A stretch of DNA of 64,000 nt from Cycas panzhihuaensis (GCA_023213395.1 CM041465.1:161083741-161147740), one strand, 5' to 3'; positions 34,492-46,863 are shown, counted from the first letter of the stretch. Notes: generated from the sequence alone by a model not told the origin. Translations and numbers: made by a program.

Positions 34492-34994
34492 CTGCTTGTA
34501 AAACACCTAACAACCAGTCAGAATACCTTTGTATCTACCTACTTATCCTTAGGCTACCTCTTCCCCCTATTCCAAGCTAAATTTGGCACCTCCCTTGCCC
34601 CCTTTCCTTCCTATTTTGCTTATGAATCTCCACCTCATGTCAAACTTTGTGGTACCACAGAGTTTGACCAAGGCCTCGTTAAGATTTTAGTGTGTCCTCA
34701 ACAGACCCGCGACAAACTCTGCGACATTGCAAATTTTACTGTAGGGCCAGCCATACCCCCCATAAAAGGGGCAATTATGCCCAAAAATCCCAAAAATTTT
34801 TGCCCAAGTGAGCCACACTTAGGCCTATTGGGACCAAGGCTACCTAATGCCCTAGCCCTCCCTCTCTTTGGACCTAAATTGGGCTCTAGAGGATCCTAAT
34901 TTACCCTTAAGGGGCCAAAAATCACGCTAAAAAAGCATAAAAACTCATTAATTTCAAACAACAAAATGAGGTAGCTATAGGATGATCTACTCTC
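34492..34994 (-). other. Gypsy-1 antisense gene, putative intron 1, with palindrome
   Basis: The acceptor reads TACAAGCAG on the minus strand next to exon 2. The donor site aligned with F's GTGAGTGG has become GAGAGTAG. Inside lies a 30-bp near-perfect palindrome (34639-34668) with arms CAAACTTTGTG / CACAGAGTTTG around GGTACC. The plus-strand ORF 34690-34899 has no family match. Confidence 0.6.
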
Positions 34995-35018
34995 TAGATT
35001 TGGTCTTGCAACAACCAT
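34995..35018 (-). pseudogene. Gypsy-1 antisense gene, exon 1
   Basis: Eight codons from ATG at 35018 (MVVARPNL). The Gypsy-F counterpart reads MVSARPDL. The ATG is 160 bp from the antisense TATA box in both copies. Confidence 0.55.
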
Positions 35019-35177
35019 CTTATCGTCCCAGTCCTATCGGTTGTCTCCTCGCCCTAATCTGATGGTCCAATCTTCCTCTGCGTGCCTCTGAAGTTGGGTA
35101 GCACTCTACTACGTAAGGGAAAGGGCTCTAAATCGATTGTGAGCCCGAGAAAATGAATCTCATTTTCGTTGAGTTTT

Positions 35178-35188
35178 CCTTATATAGG
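35178..35188 (-). promoter_or_regulatory. Antisense TATA box of Gypsy-1
   Basis: The minus strand reads CCTATATAAGGAAAA, the same as in Gypsy-F (60262-60272), inside a block of about 200 bp that is conserved between the two elements. The core CCTATATAAGG is nearly symmetrical, so use in both directions cannot be excluded. Confidence 0.6.
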
Positions 35189-35698
35189 TGGGGGCCCTAA
35201 GGGCACTCCCTCTATTTCTCCTACTGCGACAGCCCTCAGGATTACCTCTTTTCTCATATCACCTTTGCCTTATGGGTCTATCTCTCGTTTTACCTCTATG
35301 GCCTCCTTTTTCTTCTGCCACTTAGGTGCATTTATGATAGCTCCTTCAGTCTTCCAAAGGATCCTCTTGTCTCAATTTTTGTACCATTCCAAAACATACC
35401 CATGTTTATACTCATTTGGCTTATTTCACCATCCTAAACCTATTTTTGCTACCCGTTCAAGCCTTTAGGGCTCCCAAAGAAAGCGCCTCCCTCATCTGGT
35501 ACCTTGCTTTGCTCCTTCTTATGACCTTTGGGACCCTGAAGGGGCTCTTCTCTTTGTTGTTCCTTCCCCTTTGATCAGGCTAATCTCCTCATCCCTAGGT
35601 AGCCTCCTTCTAAGGTTCTCCTATTCTTCACAGTACCGATTATAGTCTTCTGAGTCTTTCATAGCCCCAACACTACCTTCCATAGCCTTCTATGCTTT
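35189..35698 (+). other. Gypsy-1 conserved leader before the second RNase H
   Basis: No recognised protein. The forward frame 35169-35468 (MSFPYIGGGPKGTPS, YLYSFGLFHHPKPIF-like) has a damaged counterpart in Gypsy-F (59876-60302, minus; FPYIGGG and LYSFGSFHHPGLIF). The shared words show that it belongs to the element and may be N-terminal sequence of the RNase H protein. Confidence 0.5.
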
Positions 35699-36193
35699 TT
35701 GACCCCAATGTCATCCTACTTTCTGATCCGTCTCACTCAAACCTTTGCTTCCCTCACTGTAACATTACTCATCTTTATTGATGGTGGAAGCCGTGGCAAC
35801 CCAGGCCCTACTTTTATTGTGTGGATCCTATGTGACCCCTTTGGATATGACTACATGCGTTCTGGAGTCTTCCTCCCTAAAGCCACTAATAACGAAGATG
35901 AATATACATCTGTTATTAAAGCCCTCACTGATGCACTCCATTTCCACTACAAATCCATCATTCTCCTCTAAGACTCCCAGGTCATGGTGTACCATCTCAC
36001 CCAGGTCTACCAGGTGCGTTGCCCAAGCCTGAGAGCCCCCACCTTGACTGTTAGGTCCGTGTTATCACATTTTTCTTCCATTGATATCTGGGATATCCCT
36101 TGGGACCGCAACACTAAAGCAAACACCATTATTCGTCTCATTCTCGAGTGTCACCTCCCTCTCCTTGACAGCCCCCTTGAGGGACCTATCTAG
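35699..36193 (+). pseudogene. Gypsy-1 second RNase H (archaeal type, aRNH)
   Basis: LLIFIDGGSRGNPGPTFIVW holds the first Asp and the glycine-rich turn typical of RNase HI of the archaeal type. ATNNEDEYTSVIKALTDALH holds the Glu. A stop then precedes DSQVMVYHL (third Asp). The last Asp position reads NTKANTII, so it is lost. Plant Tat elements are known to carry such an extra RNase H downstream of integrase, and its position here, between integrase and the 3' LTR, agrees. A single frame covers the 165 codons with one stop near 35969. Confidence 0.82.
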
Positions 36194-36681
36194 CCACTTA
36201 GGTTCTGGGCCATCCCATTCTCCTATTTTATAATCTGTTCACACCTTCGAAAGTTGACCACTAATGAGGTAAGACTATGGTGACTGCCAGATTTATTCTT
36301 TTCACTCTACCACTTATATTGCCCCCAGTATGGAGTCTTTATTATTATCACCCCCTATGTACATAACATTCTATTTCATAGTGCCTCTTCAATCACGCTC
36401 ATGATCATCGCCACTATTTGTGTTGTATTTATATGATAGGGGTATCCCCCCATCTGTTTTCTTTACCTATCAGCTTTAGGGCGACACATAGGCAGCCCCT
36501 ATGTTGTCTCTCCCTCATCTCCCTATCCATGTATCCCACCATGACACTCGTCATTATCCTTGGCTTATATCGTCATCATATTTGTTGTGTGTGTGTATAT
36601 ATATATTGTTAACATTTTGTTGTCAGCATTCGCCATCGCATTATGCTTCTAAGCAGTGAGGCTCTACTACTAAGGGGGTAA
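36194..36681 (+). other. Gypsy-1 3' untranslated region and polypurine tract
   Basis: No clear coding. A GT/TA run lies at 36589-36606. The tract TACTAAGGGGGTAA ends at the LTR start and is shared in form with Gypsy-F (CCAAGGGGGCAG). It primes plus-strand DNA synthesis. Confidence 0.75.
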
Positions 36682-39600
36682 TGTTTCCCATCTATCAGGA
36701 ATGGACATAGATGATTCGACTCAGGTAAGTATAGGTATGCTTCTATCCCTTGCCTTTGTCAATTCTAAGAAAGATGAATTGAAGTATTTTTTTACACTAC
36801 AAGATTACTTGGTTCATTGCATGACTATTATGCATCTGTTGCTTGATCATGTTGTATTATACCACTTTAGCCTATGACGATCTAGGGATATACATCCCAT
36901 GGCACTTCACAACCCTCCTCCACATCTTTGTGTTGTCCCTAAGTACTAATTGGCCCCCATAGCTTGATCATATCACCCATTGATATATCTCAACCCCTAA
37001 CACCTTGCTTAGGCATTGTTGGTGTCTTTTTACTTATGTACTAATTTTTTTGGGAGCTTCTAGCCTTTGATATTCCACCTATTGTAGGTTTCCTAGGTCC
37101 GATGACTATCTCCTACCACCTGGATAGGGTGTCATACCCTTTAGGTCTAAAGCATCCCCCTTTTCCTGAGCTTCCAAACTTCCTTTTGTTATTTTTCTAC
37201 TGCACCGCTATAAAGATCATAGTACCACTGTAAACTTTGCGGTACTGTGAAGTTTACCACTAGGTGACTCTTATATTTTATTTTTTAAAATCTACCATGG
37301 CTAATTTCATACTTATTGTGAAATTGCCATGTGGCAAAGACATATTCCCAGCCCAAGTTGAACCCTAATCACTTGGTTGAGCTAGGGTTGGGTTTAAAAA
37401 CCCAAAAATGCCCTCATTTCTTCCTCTTCCACTCTAGAAAAAACTCTCTCTCTCACTCACTCTTCACAACTTCCTATAGAAATGCCCTGCAAACACCTGA
37501 CACATTAACTTTCTAGCCTGAGATCATCCCTCTATAACTCCAGATCCATAACAGTAGACCTACAATAAGGTTGCCTCAAGGAAGGATGCACTCCAAGTTT
37601 ACCATCAAGTACAGATATCTTTTCTTAGTCTAATTTTTGCCTTTAGACTACAGCTCCTTTGAGGTTTCACCTATAAACCCTATAGAACAAGACCTCCTCT
37701 CTCTTTTTCAAGTAGACCTGCCCTTGATCTACCTACAGTAGGTACTCTTCCTCTCTTGTTTAGTTTTACTCCTTTCAAATATTGAAAAGTTATTTGTATG
37801 TCCTATACAACACTTGTTTCCTCCAGTTTTTCTTAATACACATGAGAGGCAAACCCTCCTTTTCCTTGCCTTCTCATTGTTTCCTTCTAGCCTTTCCTTG
37901 GTTCTTCCAAGGAGGTAGCGAGGAAGAGGTCACAAAGGAGAGTGAAATAAGTAAAGGTGGGTTTTGTACCCAATGAGCCTTCTCCTTAAGGATAACCCCC
38001 TTCTCTCCCTTCCTCTTCCCCCTTCGTGCTTCCCTTGGGTTTCTAAAGGGCTACTGGAAGAGGGGTCATCACTGGTAACAGTGCATGTAGCCTATTGTTG
38101 TGCTTATTTTCAGCCTTGCAGGCCTTACATGAGCAAGAATTATAGCCCCAAACTAAACCATGTCTCTCATTTGGTATTAGATTAGCTTAAAGTTGTAAAC
38201 GTTACACTCTGTAACTCTTGCAACATTGACAACATATACAACTTTGTAGCAACCTATCATTTACATCTTCAACTTTTGATACATTAGCCCTGCTTACTAC
38301 CTTGGTGCTTGGACAGCATGCAGTCTCATAGACTTAGAGGGTTAGCCATTCAGAGGCTAACTACCCCCCTTCCTCCTTCTTTTTCTCCTATTTTTCCCTT
38401 TTGATATTTCTTGCAAATCTAACATAAAAAGGAAATTGTAAGTTGATTTTATTGTAAATATTTCTTTAACTTAGATAGCTTGCATTGTACTATTCTATAC
38501 ATTGCATATATATACATCCCTTGTGCTCTAGCAGTCCCATGGAAGGGCAGACATTACTTGGTTGCAGGTTCCCTTCTTGTCGCACATGGAGAAGGAGGAA
38601 AACATTCTAATATGGGTATGTTCTTGCCTTTTCCTCTTCATATTTCTTTTGAGCCCTCTCATTATAGCTCTTTCTTTTTCCTTTCTGTTTTCCTTTTGAT
38701 TTGGAGAAGGTAAGTAAACCCCTACCTTCATTCACTTGAACTACTACGTCATGCCATCTGCAGTTGGGAGTAGCACGAGGAAGGCAAGTACCACAAGGGG
38801 TAGTGCTCCTTCAGCTGCCTAGTTTCTACGTATGCTCCTTACTTCCCTTTTGTCTTTCCATTATGCTTTATTTCCTTTGTCCCCATGTATCGTACCTAAA
38901 GGAAAAGGAAAAGAAAAAGAGTATTTACGTATATCATCTGCACCTAGTTAGTTCACTTGCCTACCTAATAAAAGTGCATCAAATAGGGACCATATTTATT
39001 GCATGTCTATTTGTTGCATGTTTCCTTGATCTTATATCCCTTGCATGTATCTTGCCTCACATACCATTACTTTGCCAATCCCTCTCTTTTTTCTTTATAT
39101 TTAAAAGTTAGAAGAGAGTGAGGACATGCATGAGTAAGCAAACGAGTGTTTTTTGTTTATGTTGTTCTTTTCCTTCTTTTAAGAAAGAACCTGTCTTGTA
39201 TACAAGAAGACAACATCATATACATAACCCCATCCATATACGCATTACACAGCAACCTACACACACAAGAATTAGAACTTTTTTCTATTACCACCTCACA
39301 TCCCTAAAACTATCTTAGACATAGTACCTTAAGGGTACCCCTCCTTTAAGGCTCCCATTTTCTCCTTGTTCTTTATTGCACTTATTACAACCAAGTAACC
39401 TTAGTGTGACCTTTGACCCAGTTCCACACCCATAGAATTGGTCACCTCTCTATTCCTTCATAAGTGCATACTGCTTCCACTTCTTGCCTAGAACCATCTC
39501 TCTTATCGCTTTCTTCCAAAGCGAGGATCTATCCTCTGGCTTGTCTTCTTCTTCCACCTCAAGCCATCTGAGGAGAGGAGGGCCCATATTTCAAGGTTAC

Positions 39601-39714
39601 TCAAGAATCTGAGGATATCTCTTGTCTTTTTCACCCTCCAACTAAGGTAGAGTTATTTCGAAGGGAGTTTGTGTGCCATTTGCAGGTCCCCAACTTGTGT
39701 TCCAATGCATGGAT
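36682..39714 (+). repeat. Gypsy-1 3' LTR, main part
   Basis: It starts TGTTTCCCATCTATCAGG and follows the 5' LTR (6723-9595) to the Copia C insertion. The last 5 bp, TGGAT, are one copy of the Copia C duplication. It keeps a 28-bp palindrome (37230-37257) that the 5' LTR lost by deletion, and a TATA-like GGGTTTAAAAACCC (about 37390-37405). Short ORFs are LTR shadows. Confidence 0.9.
37230..37257. promoter_or_regulatory. Palindrome in Gypsy-1 3' LTR
   Basis: Arms GTAAACTTTGCG and GTGAAGTTTAC around GGTACT. The same kind of palindrome is in the antisense gene's first intron in both Tat elements and at the same LTR position in Gypsy-F. Function unknown. Confidence 0.6.
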
Positions 39715-40012
39715 TGAAAAGGATTAATGTCACAAGGTCATTACATTAGTTGATTATTTTGAAAAAGGGTCTTAAGTGAACTTTAAATTAGATCACTTAA
39801 GTGAAATGCACTTTCATGTGCATTATGTGTAATTTCATTTCATTTAACTCTAATGCTCTCTCTCTCAATATAAAAGTAAAAGCTCAATGCAGGAGATTCA
39901 TTCTTACCTCCCCATTTTATGAGAGCTACTTTCTTTCTCTCAAGTCTCTCTTGCTTCGATGTTTACATTTGTGTTTAGTGCATGGAGATGAAGGATAGAT
40001 CCACTCTTTTCA
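39715..40012 (+). repeat. Copia C 5' LTR
   Basis: 298 bp, TGAAAAGGATTAATG to CACTCTTTTCA. A cluster of seven changes separates it from the 3' LTR around 39945-39970. Confidence 0.92.
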
Positions 40013-40014
40013 TG

Positions 40015-40026
40015 TGGTATCAAAGT
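40015..40026 (+). other. Copia C primer binding site (degraded)
   Basis: TGGTATCAAAGT against the expected TGGTATCAGAGC for initiator tRNA-Met; two changes. Confidence 0.85.
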
Positions 40027-41981
40027 GTGCTTCCTTCTTATTCCTCACTTACACTTGCAATGGAGCCATCACTTCCTTCTCCCCCACAATCCATGTGGTG
40101 AAGGAGATTGTGAAAGTGAATTTAGAAATATTTTCAAGTTATTATGATAGCATATTTTGTATTGTTTGATTTTCCTTTCTCTTTTACAAGTTTTAAATCA
40201 TAATACAAGGAGTTGTAAGGCCTAAGGATTCCAATCCTTTGGTGGCCATTCATGCTATCTCATTCTTCCTTTTCTTTTCCCTTTTTTATCCATTTAACAA
40301 GGGGAAATGCTGCTGAAATTTTTATAGCATTTAGAAGAATGATTATAAGGGGAGGTTTTACCCATTTTTTTAAAGAATTTTGAGTCATTTAAAATATACA
40401 TCATTGTATACTCTCACCTTACCTATATTGGGATCCTGGCAATAAAAAAATAATGGAAATTTCATATGGTATGATGTGTTAATAAGATATTAGTAAGTTG
40501 AAATTTCCACAAAAATACAATTTGATTATTAAACTTCACAGTTCTGTAAAATCTTCTATAGAGATCCAATTAAAGTGATTCTAATTGTCAAAGATGATTC
40601 TCTGAGTCTACTTTCTAACACAAAACTAACACCTAATTTGGATGTCGTATGATGAAGTTATTACTTTTTTAGTGAACAACAGTTATTTTTAGTAAGAATT
40701 CTAGAAAAATATAATTTCCTAACTTTGCGGGGCTTCCAAAATCTTTCTAGAACTCATTTGGACCTGATTCCACTCTTGAAGATGAAGCTCTGAGTCTATT
40801 TTTCATCACAAAAACTATCACTCTATTTTAACATCGTGGGAGAAAGTTATTGCTAATTTAGTGAAGACTACTTTCTTTTGTATTAACAAAAAAAAATGAA
40901 AAAAATTTCTTCCTTCTTTTTATAAGGCTTAAAAGCTCATTATAAAAGTGAAAAAAAAAAACACCTAGATAAAAGAAATATTTGGTGTCCTCACTCACTT
41001 ATTAGCATTGCATTTTAGCACTCTAAAATCATTTAAAGTAAGCACTCTAAAGACACTTCAAGCAAGCACTTCAAAAACACTCCAAGCAAGCATTCTATTT
41101 TCAATTAAATGTACGTTTGATGCAATTCGATAATTTTTTCACTCTTCCTAAAAGTAACGCATCACGTATGTTAATTTCCTCCATCTTGTACTTATTCATA
41201 TACTCACCAAGGTTGAGATACCTTGGTTGGCAGAATGTCATGCCATAAAGGATATATGGGTTTCAAGTTGGGACAAGACTAAACCGGAATATTGGTGAGG
41301 TTTGGTTAGCCATACCATCATGCCTCAATCAGGGATCATCCTGATAACTAACTAAGAAAACTAAAACTTTAATACAATATTAAAATATACTTAATCTAAT
41401 ATCTGTCATAGCTATGGGTATACATGCATCACTCTTTAGAGGAGGTATATAGCTACTAATTGGTTAACTGGGTAAGGGTTGGGAGTACTTGGGCTCTGTT
41501 GTGACTTGGATTTTATCACTAAGCATAATTGTGGGTATCGTGAGTGAAGGCTAACTTAATTCTACTAGAAGCCTAGGCATCCCTTCAACAACCTCAACTA
41601 CATGTTGGACACAAGTTAGAGGTTATTGGGTTGATTACGCATCCTACATTTGAGTTTCAAGTTGTGTAAATCCAATGATATTAACTTCTACATTAGCCTA
41701 CAATCTTGTATATTGATCACTTACTTATTTGTAAAAAGTGATCCATAGTGTAATCACAATCATAGTGCTTCTCATATTCCTGGTACGTCAGGTTAATATT
41801 TGTAACAAGTATTAGTGACTTTTCTCTAAGTTGCTCCCTTCATCTTTGAGCAACCATTCTCACTTCTTCTTCCTTCTACTACACTACTTTATTACATTTC
41901 CCATTTGTAAATAGTGATTGGTCATTTATTGCCATTAATTTTATAGTCTTTTATTTATTTCTTCTCTTCTAAAAAGACACC
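40027..41981 (+). other. Copia C untranslated leader
   Basis: It is homologous to the leaders of A and B, with no long frame. Three copies of the short unit around CAAGCACT(T/C) are seen (41030-41090), against two in Copia A. Confidence 0.72.
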
Positions 41982-43150
41982 ATGTCTTCACAGTTCAAGA
42001 AAAATGTGAACTACATTTTAAAAGGGAAAGAAAATTAGGACATGTTGTTCATTAGTGTCAGAAATGCTATAAAGTATAAAGGTATATGGAGAGATCACAT
42101 ACAACCTACACCATCTATTGTAGCTATAGCTACCATAGCTGCTTTAGGAGGAAGTGCTCCCACTAAAGCTATAACTAAACACCAATAGGAACTTGATGAT
42201 GATAAAATCCATGCAGGGATACTGCTTGTCACTAATTATTCCCTACATAATCTCATTGATGAAGCTGTACATAATATAGCATGGAAAGTTCTTGAAGTTA
42301 TTAAGAAGAACTTTAACACTAAATTAGACTTAGAATTTGTTCACTTAGTGCTAAAGATGAATAAATTAAAAATGTAGAAAGGACATGCAAGTTAGATAAT
42401 CAACCTCCTTCATCCAATCAAGCAAGTCATTGATAAAGATTTTAAAACTCATTGCATTACATGGGCTTTCTTGATTCAGTCATGTCTCCATATCCCAGAT
42501 TATAAAAGTCTATTAGGAAGTCTTCAATCTAGTGGCACTTTGAAGACCCTAAACTTTGAGGATCTTGCTGATAAGTTCATTGAATTTAATAAGACCTTTG
42601 ATATTGACTTTGACACTATATTAGATCTAATTGATGTTACTTTTGAAGTGGAAGAAGATCTTTGTTATACCAAAAATCAAGGTCAATACTCTCGTAGTGG
42701 TGGTAATTCTCGTGGAAGAGGAAGAGGTAGACAACAAGGACAATGTCCTCTTAGTCAATAGGCTCCTTAACTCCAACAAAAATAGTCTCAAGGCCAAGGC
42801 CAAAATAATCTACCTAGACCTAGATCCAGTAATTAGAGACAATCTAACCAACCCAATACTTAGACTGGAAATCAAACAATTGTGTGCCAAAGGTGTAATA
42901 CAAAAGGACATTATGCCAAAAATTGCAGAACTGCCACCAACAAACTACCAAGTTATCAATAGCACCATGGTGTACATAATGTTGATAATATTTCTTTTGA
43001 AGATGCTTTTGGGGGAACACAATTTTCTCATGCACACGTTCAAAGAATTGGGACCACTTCATCAAATGTTGTTAATAGATCTACTAAGTATATTAAGGCT
43101 CATTGTGGTTATACTTATTTACTTTTGCCTTCGCCACTTAGAGTTGTAAA
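41982..43150 (+). pseudogene. Copia C gag
   Basis: The ATG at 41982 (MSSQFKKNVNYILKGKEN) starts the gag frame. The UBN2 gag region is seen as CLHIPDYKSLLGSLQSSGTL and DKFIEFNKTFDIDFDTI. The RNA-binding knuckle CQRCNTKGHYAKNC (42885-42926) is intact. A Gly/Arg-rich stretch RSGGNSRGRGRGRQQGQ precedes it (about 42695-42745). Stops are few. Gag is the best preserved part of this copy. Confidence 0.84.
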
Positions 43151-44405
43151 TAGTGCCACCTCAAATACTTCATCGTGGATCATGGATACTAGAGCAACAC
43201 AATACATGACTTTTTATCACCAATTCTTTCAAGATTTTGACTCTGAAGTTTGTGGTATTATACACATGGCTGACAAATCATCTTAGCTAGTCGAAGGACT
43301 TGGAACTATTTTCCTGAAACTCCGAGGCCTTCTAGATTTTACATTTGTTGATGTTTTATATATTCCTACTCTAAAGCAGAATCTGCTCTCCCTGTCCACC
43401 CTTGTCTCTTGTGGATTTGATCTGAGTGTAACTGCAAACAATCAAACTCTCTATGTCATTCACCCTCCTTTAAATACTATGGTTATGACCAGAATTCTTA
43501 ATGGCAAACGTTTTCGCCTAACTAGCTCATCATCTTATGAAACCAACTATGTTGATGATAACTCTACTTTTATTAAAATACTCAGGACTGACAATGGTGG
43601 TGAGTATATATCTAATGAGTTTGAACCATATCTACGTCAACATGGAATCAAACATTAGACCACTGTTGTAGTTACACCCCAGCAAAATAGAGTTGTCGAG
43701 TGCATGAACAAGACCATCATGAATATAGCTCCTGTTATGTTGGTATATAAGAATGTCCTTATTTATCTTTGGGTTGAGGCTATCTGGACTGCTGTGTATT
43801 GTATCAACACTGTTAGTCCCTCTAAGCTTGGCCCCTCTCCACATGACATGTGGTATGGACAAACCCCCTCTATCTCCCACTTTAGAATTTTTGGCTCTAC
43901 TTGTTATACTCATATTCTAGAGGAACATAGAAATAAGCTACAAGATAGAGCCATCAAAGGCATCTTTGTCAAATACCTTATGGACAAAAAGGGATACAAG
44001 GTTTTTATACCTTCACAATGTAAAATCATCATCACTAGAGATGTTATCTTTGTAGAGACTGAAGATTAATTATTTACACTTGACTCCAAGACGCCTTCAT
44101 CCTGATTTAATGATGCTATTGAATTTAATGTCCAGATTCTAAAATTTAGGGGGGAAGATGTTGAACAGTTGCTCAAAATCTTAGAATTTGATAATAGAAC
44201 CTTGGAGGATACAAGCTGTGACTCCCAACTAATGTGTATACATCCAGCACTATCATTTGTGAATAGCCAAGTTGACAAAGGCAAAGCCATAGCAGAAGGA
44301 TCATCTTCTCCAATATCTATGGCTAACCCATCTTCTCCAGCATCGTCAACTTCCTCTATGTCAAATATTTTACATGATCCTTTTCAGGATCAAAATGAAG
44401 ATTAA
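43151..44405 (+). pseudogene. Copia C protease and shortened integrase
   Basis: The protease box reads WIMDTRATQYM (G of DTG changed to R). FIKILRTDNGGEYISNEFE follows directly after DDNSTFIK. In Copia A about 400 bp lie between these words, holding the zinc-binding GAG-pre-integrase domain and the first catalytic Asp. The rest of integrase is readable: MNKTIMNIAPVMLVYKNVLI, YLWVEAIWTAVYCINTVSPS, IKGIFVKYLMDKKGYKVFIP. The serine-rich linker is at 44169-44405. The frame remains that of the gag start. Confidence 0.83.
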
Positions 44406-46090
44406 GAGGTTGTGGAAATGAAAACCTCATTCCCAACTTGAGGCTTTGTGAAGCCTACTAGCTACATAAGGACATGCGGCCAGATGAGATAGGCAAAATT
44501 AGCACTAGAAATGTCCATAGAGCAAGGATGCATAAATAACTTTTCGTTGAGCTTGAACCAACAAAATTGCATCTTGCTCTTAATGAAAAGCCCCTAACGT
44601 ACCAAGAAGTTGTAAAGCATGCAGCTTAGAGAAATGCCATGAACAAAGAGTACCAATCTCTTATTAAGAATAGTACAGGGAAGCTTGTTAATCTACCACT
44701 TGGAAGAAAGGTAGTTCAAAATAAATGGGTATTCAAAAATAAGTATAGATCATATGGCACCCTAGAAAAACTTAAGGTGAGGTTGGTAGCAAAAGGATTC
44801 ACATAAAGGGAAGGCATCAACTACACTAAAATCTTTGCTCCTATAACCAAGTGGACTACAATCAAAACTCTTATAGCCTTGGCTACTCAACAGGGTTAGA
44901 AAATCCACCAACTCGATGTTAAGACTGCATTTCTTAATGGGGACATTAAATAAGAAATTTACAAGGCTCAACTAGAAGGATATAAGACTATCGGTTAGAA
45001 GCATAAAGTTTGCAAGCTCAAAAAGTCCCTGTATGGCCTAAAGCAAGCCCCTCGTGCTTGGTTTATCAAGTTGTTTGAAAGAATGAGGCAACTTAGATAT
45101 GAGGTTTGTGACTATCAAGATATTAATGCAATATTATTTATCAAGCATAAAAATGATAAAGTCACTTACCTCTTAATCTTTGTAGATGACATGCTAATAA
45201 CAGGGAATAATGAACAGGTAATCAGCCAGCTGAAGAAGGACCTTGCTAAAACTTTTGAATTATCTAACCTCAGGTTGATGAAATATTACTTAGGAATTGA
45301 AGTAACTTAAAAGAATGGAAAAATCTTTCTCTCCCAAGAAAAATATATCAATGATCTTCTGACAAAGTTTTAGTTGGAAGGTGCTTAACTAGTGGATACG
45401 CCTATGGAGCCTAATATTAAACTCTCAGTTGATGGTGACATTAGGGAGGTAGATGCAACACTCTATAGGTAACTTGTAGGTAGTCTCATCTATACTACCA
45501 ACACAAGGCTAGATATTACACACTCTATCAACATTCTTGTAAGATTCATGACAAATCCTAAGCAGAATCATTGGCAAGATGTAATACGAGTGTTGAGGTA
45601 CCTAAAGACGACTAGTAAATGTGGTTTATTATATGAACCTAATGCGGAATTTAAACTTTATGCATATAAAGACTTAGACTTTGCTAGAGATAAAGACATA
45701 AGGAGATCTACGTCTAGGTACATAACATTTGTTAGAACAACACCAATATTATGGAGATCCAAACAACAGAAGATAGTTGCAGACTCAACCACTGAAGCTT
45801 AGTACATTACTACTTCTAAGATAAGCAAGGAGGTGATATGGCTTAGAAAATTGTTGAATACATTAAATGACACACAAACAAGTTCTACTAGCTTATATGT
45901 AGATAATCAATCTACAATCCAGATGGCTAAAAATCCTATATTTCATGATCATACTAAACATATAAGTACGAAAGTCCATAGGATTAGAGAACTAATTCAT
46001 GATGGCATAATTCAACTGGAGTACTGCCCCATAACAGATCAAGTGGCTGATATCTTCACCAAACCACTGAAGAGGGTGAAGTTTGAATAA
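44406..46090 (+). pseudogene. Copia C reverse transcriptase and RNase H
   Basis: RT: KVRLVAKGFT, a damaged WKIHQLDVKT..NGD, SLYGLKQAPRAWFIKLFERM, catalytic box LIFVDDMLITGNNEQV (about 45175-45215). RNase H: RVLRYLKTTSKCGLLYEPNA, MAKNPIFHDHTKHISTKVHR, DQVADIFTKPLKRVKFE up to 46090. RT and RNase H share one frame, shifted from gag by an indel between 44405 and 45071. Stops replace Gln at several places. Confidence 0.87.
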
Positions 46091-46565
46091 TTTCAAAAGC
46101 AACTCAGCCTTAGGGCATCCATCTCTATCTGATTGAAGGAGATGACAATAGGACCATCATACTTTGTCTCATTCATGAAAACCCCTTATGGGCACGAAAG
46201 GACAAGAGTAAGTCTCTACTTTATCCCATTTGTGAAAATCCCTTATGGATGCGAAAGGATAAAGGTTATATAATTTTGGAAAATCAGAACCTGTGAAAAC
46301 CTGAAAGGGCATGGTGGATGACCAAATGGTATATGGAGACTCAGTAGATTTCAGCTACAAAATTCATTGTACTGATTGGCTATTTGGCTTCATTTAAAGA
46401 GTCACTTGAGCCAGGTTAGTAGATTAGAAAATTTGTGGGTTTTTTTCCCCATGAGGGTTTCCAACAAAAGTGTCATTGTAGTTTGCTTTGTAAGAGGCTC
46501 AAATAAAGACCTCATATGATAGAATAAAATAGGATGAAATGACCTTCTACCATTAAGGGGGAGAT
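46091..46565 (+). other. Copia C 3' UTR with repeats and polypurine tract
   Basis: Repeats of the type CATTCATGAAAACCCCTTAT lie at about 46171 and 46229, with a third, shorter version near 46292. The stem TTGTGGG...CCAACAA (46433-46467) has lost one pair. The polypurine tract AAGGGGGAGAT lies at 46555-46565. Confidence 0.7.
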
Positions 46566-46863
46566 TGAAAAGGGTTAATGTCACAAGGTTATTATATTAG
46601 TTGATTATTTCGAAAAAGTGTCTTAAGTGAGCATTAAATTAGATCACTTAAGTGAAATGCACTTTCATGTGCATTATGTATAATTTCATTTCACCTAACT
46701 ATAATGCTCCCTCTCTCAATATAAAAGTAAAATCTCAATAGAGGAGATTTATTCTTACCTCCCCATTTTGTGAGAGCTACTTTCTTTCTCTCAAGTCTCT
46801 ATTACTCCCATATTTGCCTTTGTGTTTGGTGCATGGAGATGAAGGATAGATACAGTCTTTTTA
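46566..46863 (+). repeat. Copia C 3' LTR
   Basis: 298 bp, ends CTTTTTA (CA lost), followed by TSD CGGAT. Confidence 0.92.

Larger units (their letters stand above)
39715..46863 (+). mobile_element. Copia C, LTR retrotransposon with part of integrase deleted
   Basis: LTRs 39715-40012 and 46566-46863 are 298 bp, with 28 differences by my count. TSD TGGAT (39710-39714) / CGGAT (46864-46868). It is inserted in the 3' LTR of Gypsy-1, about 0.1 kb before the LTR end. The order is as in A and B. About 400 bp from GAG-pre-integrase to the integrase core is missing near 43577, and the gag frame is kept across the gap. Confidence 0.92.
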
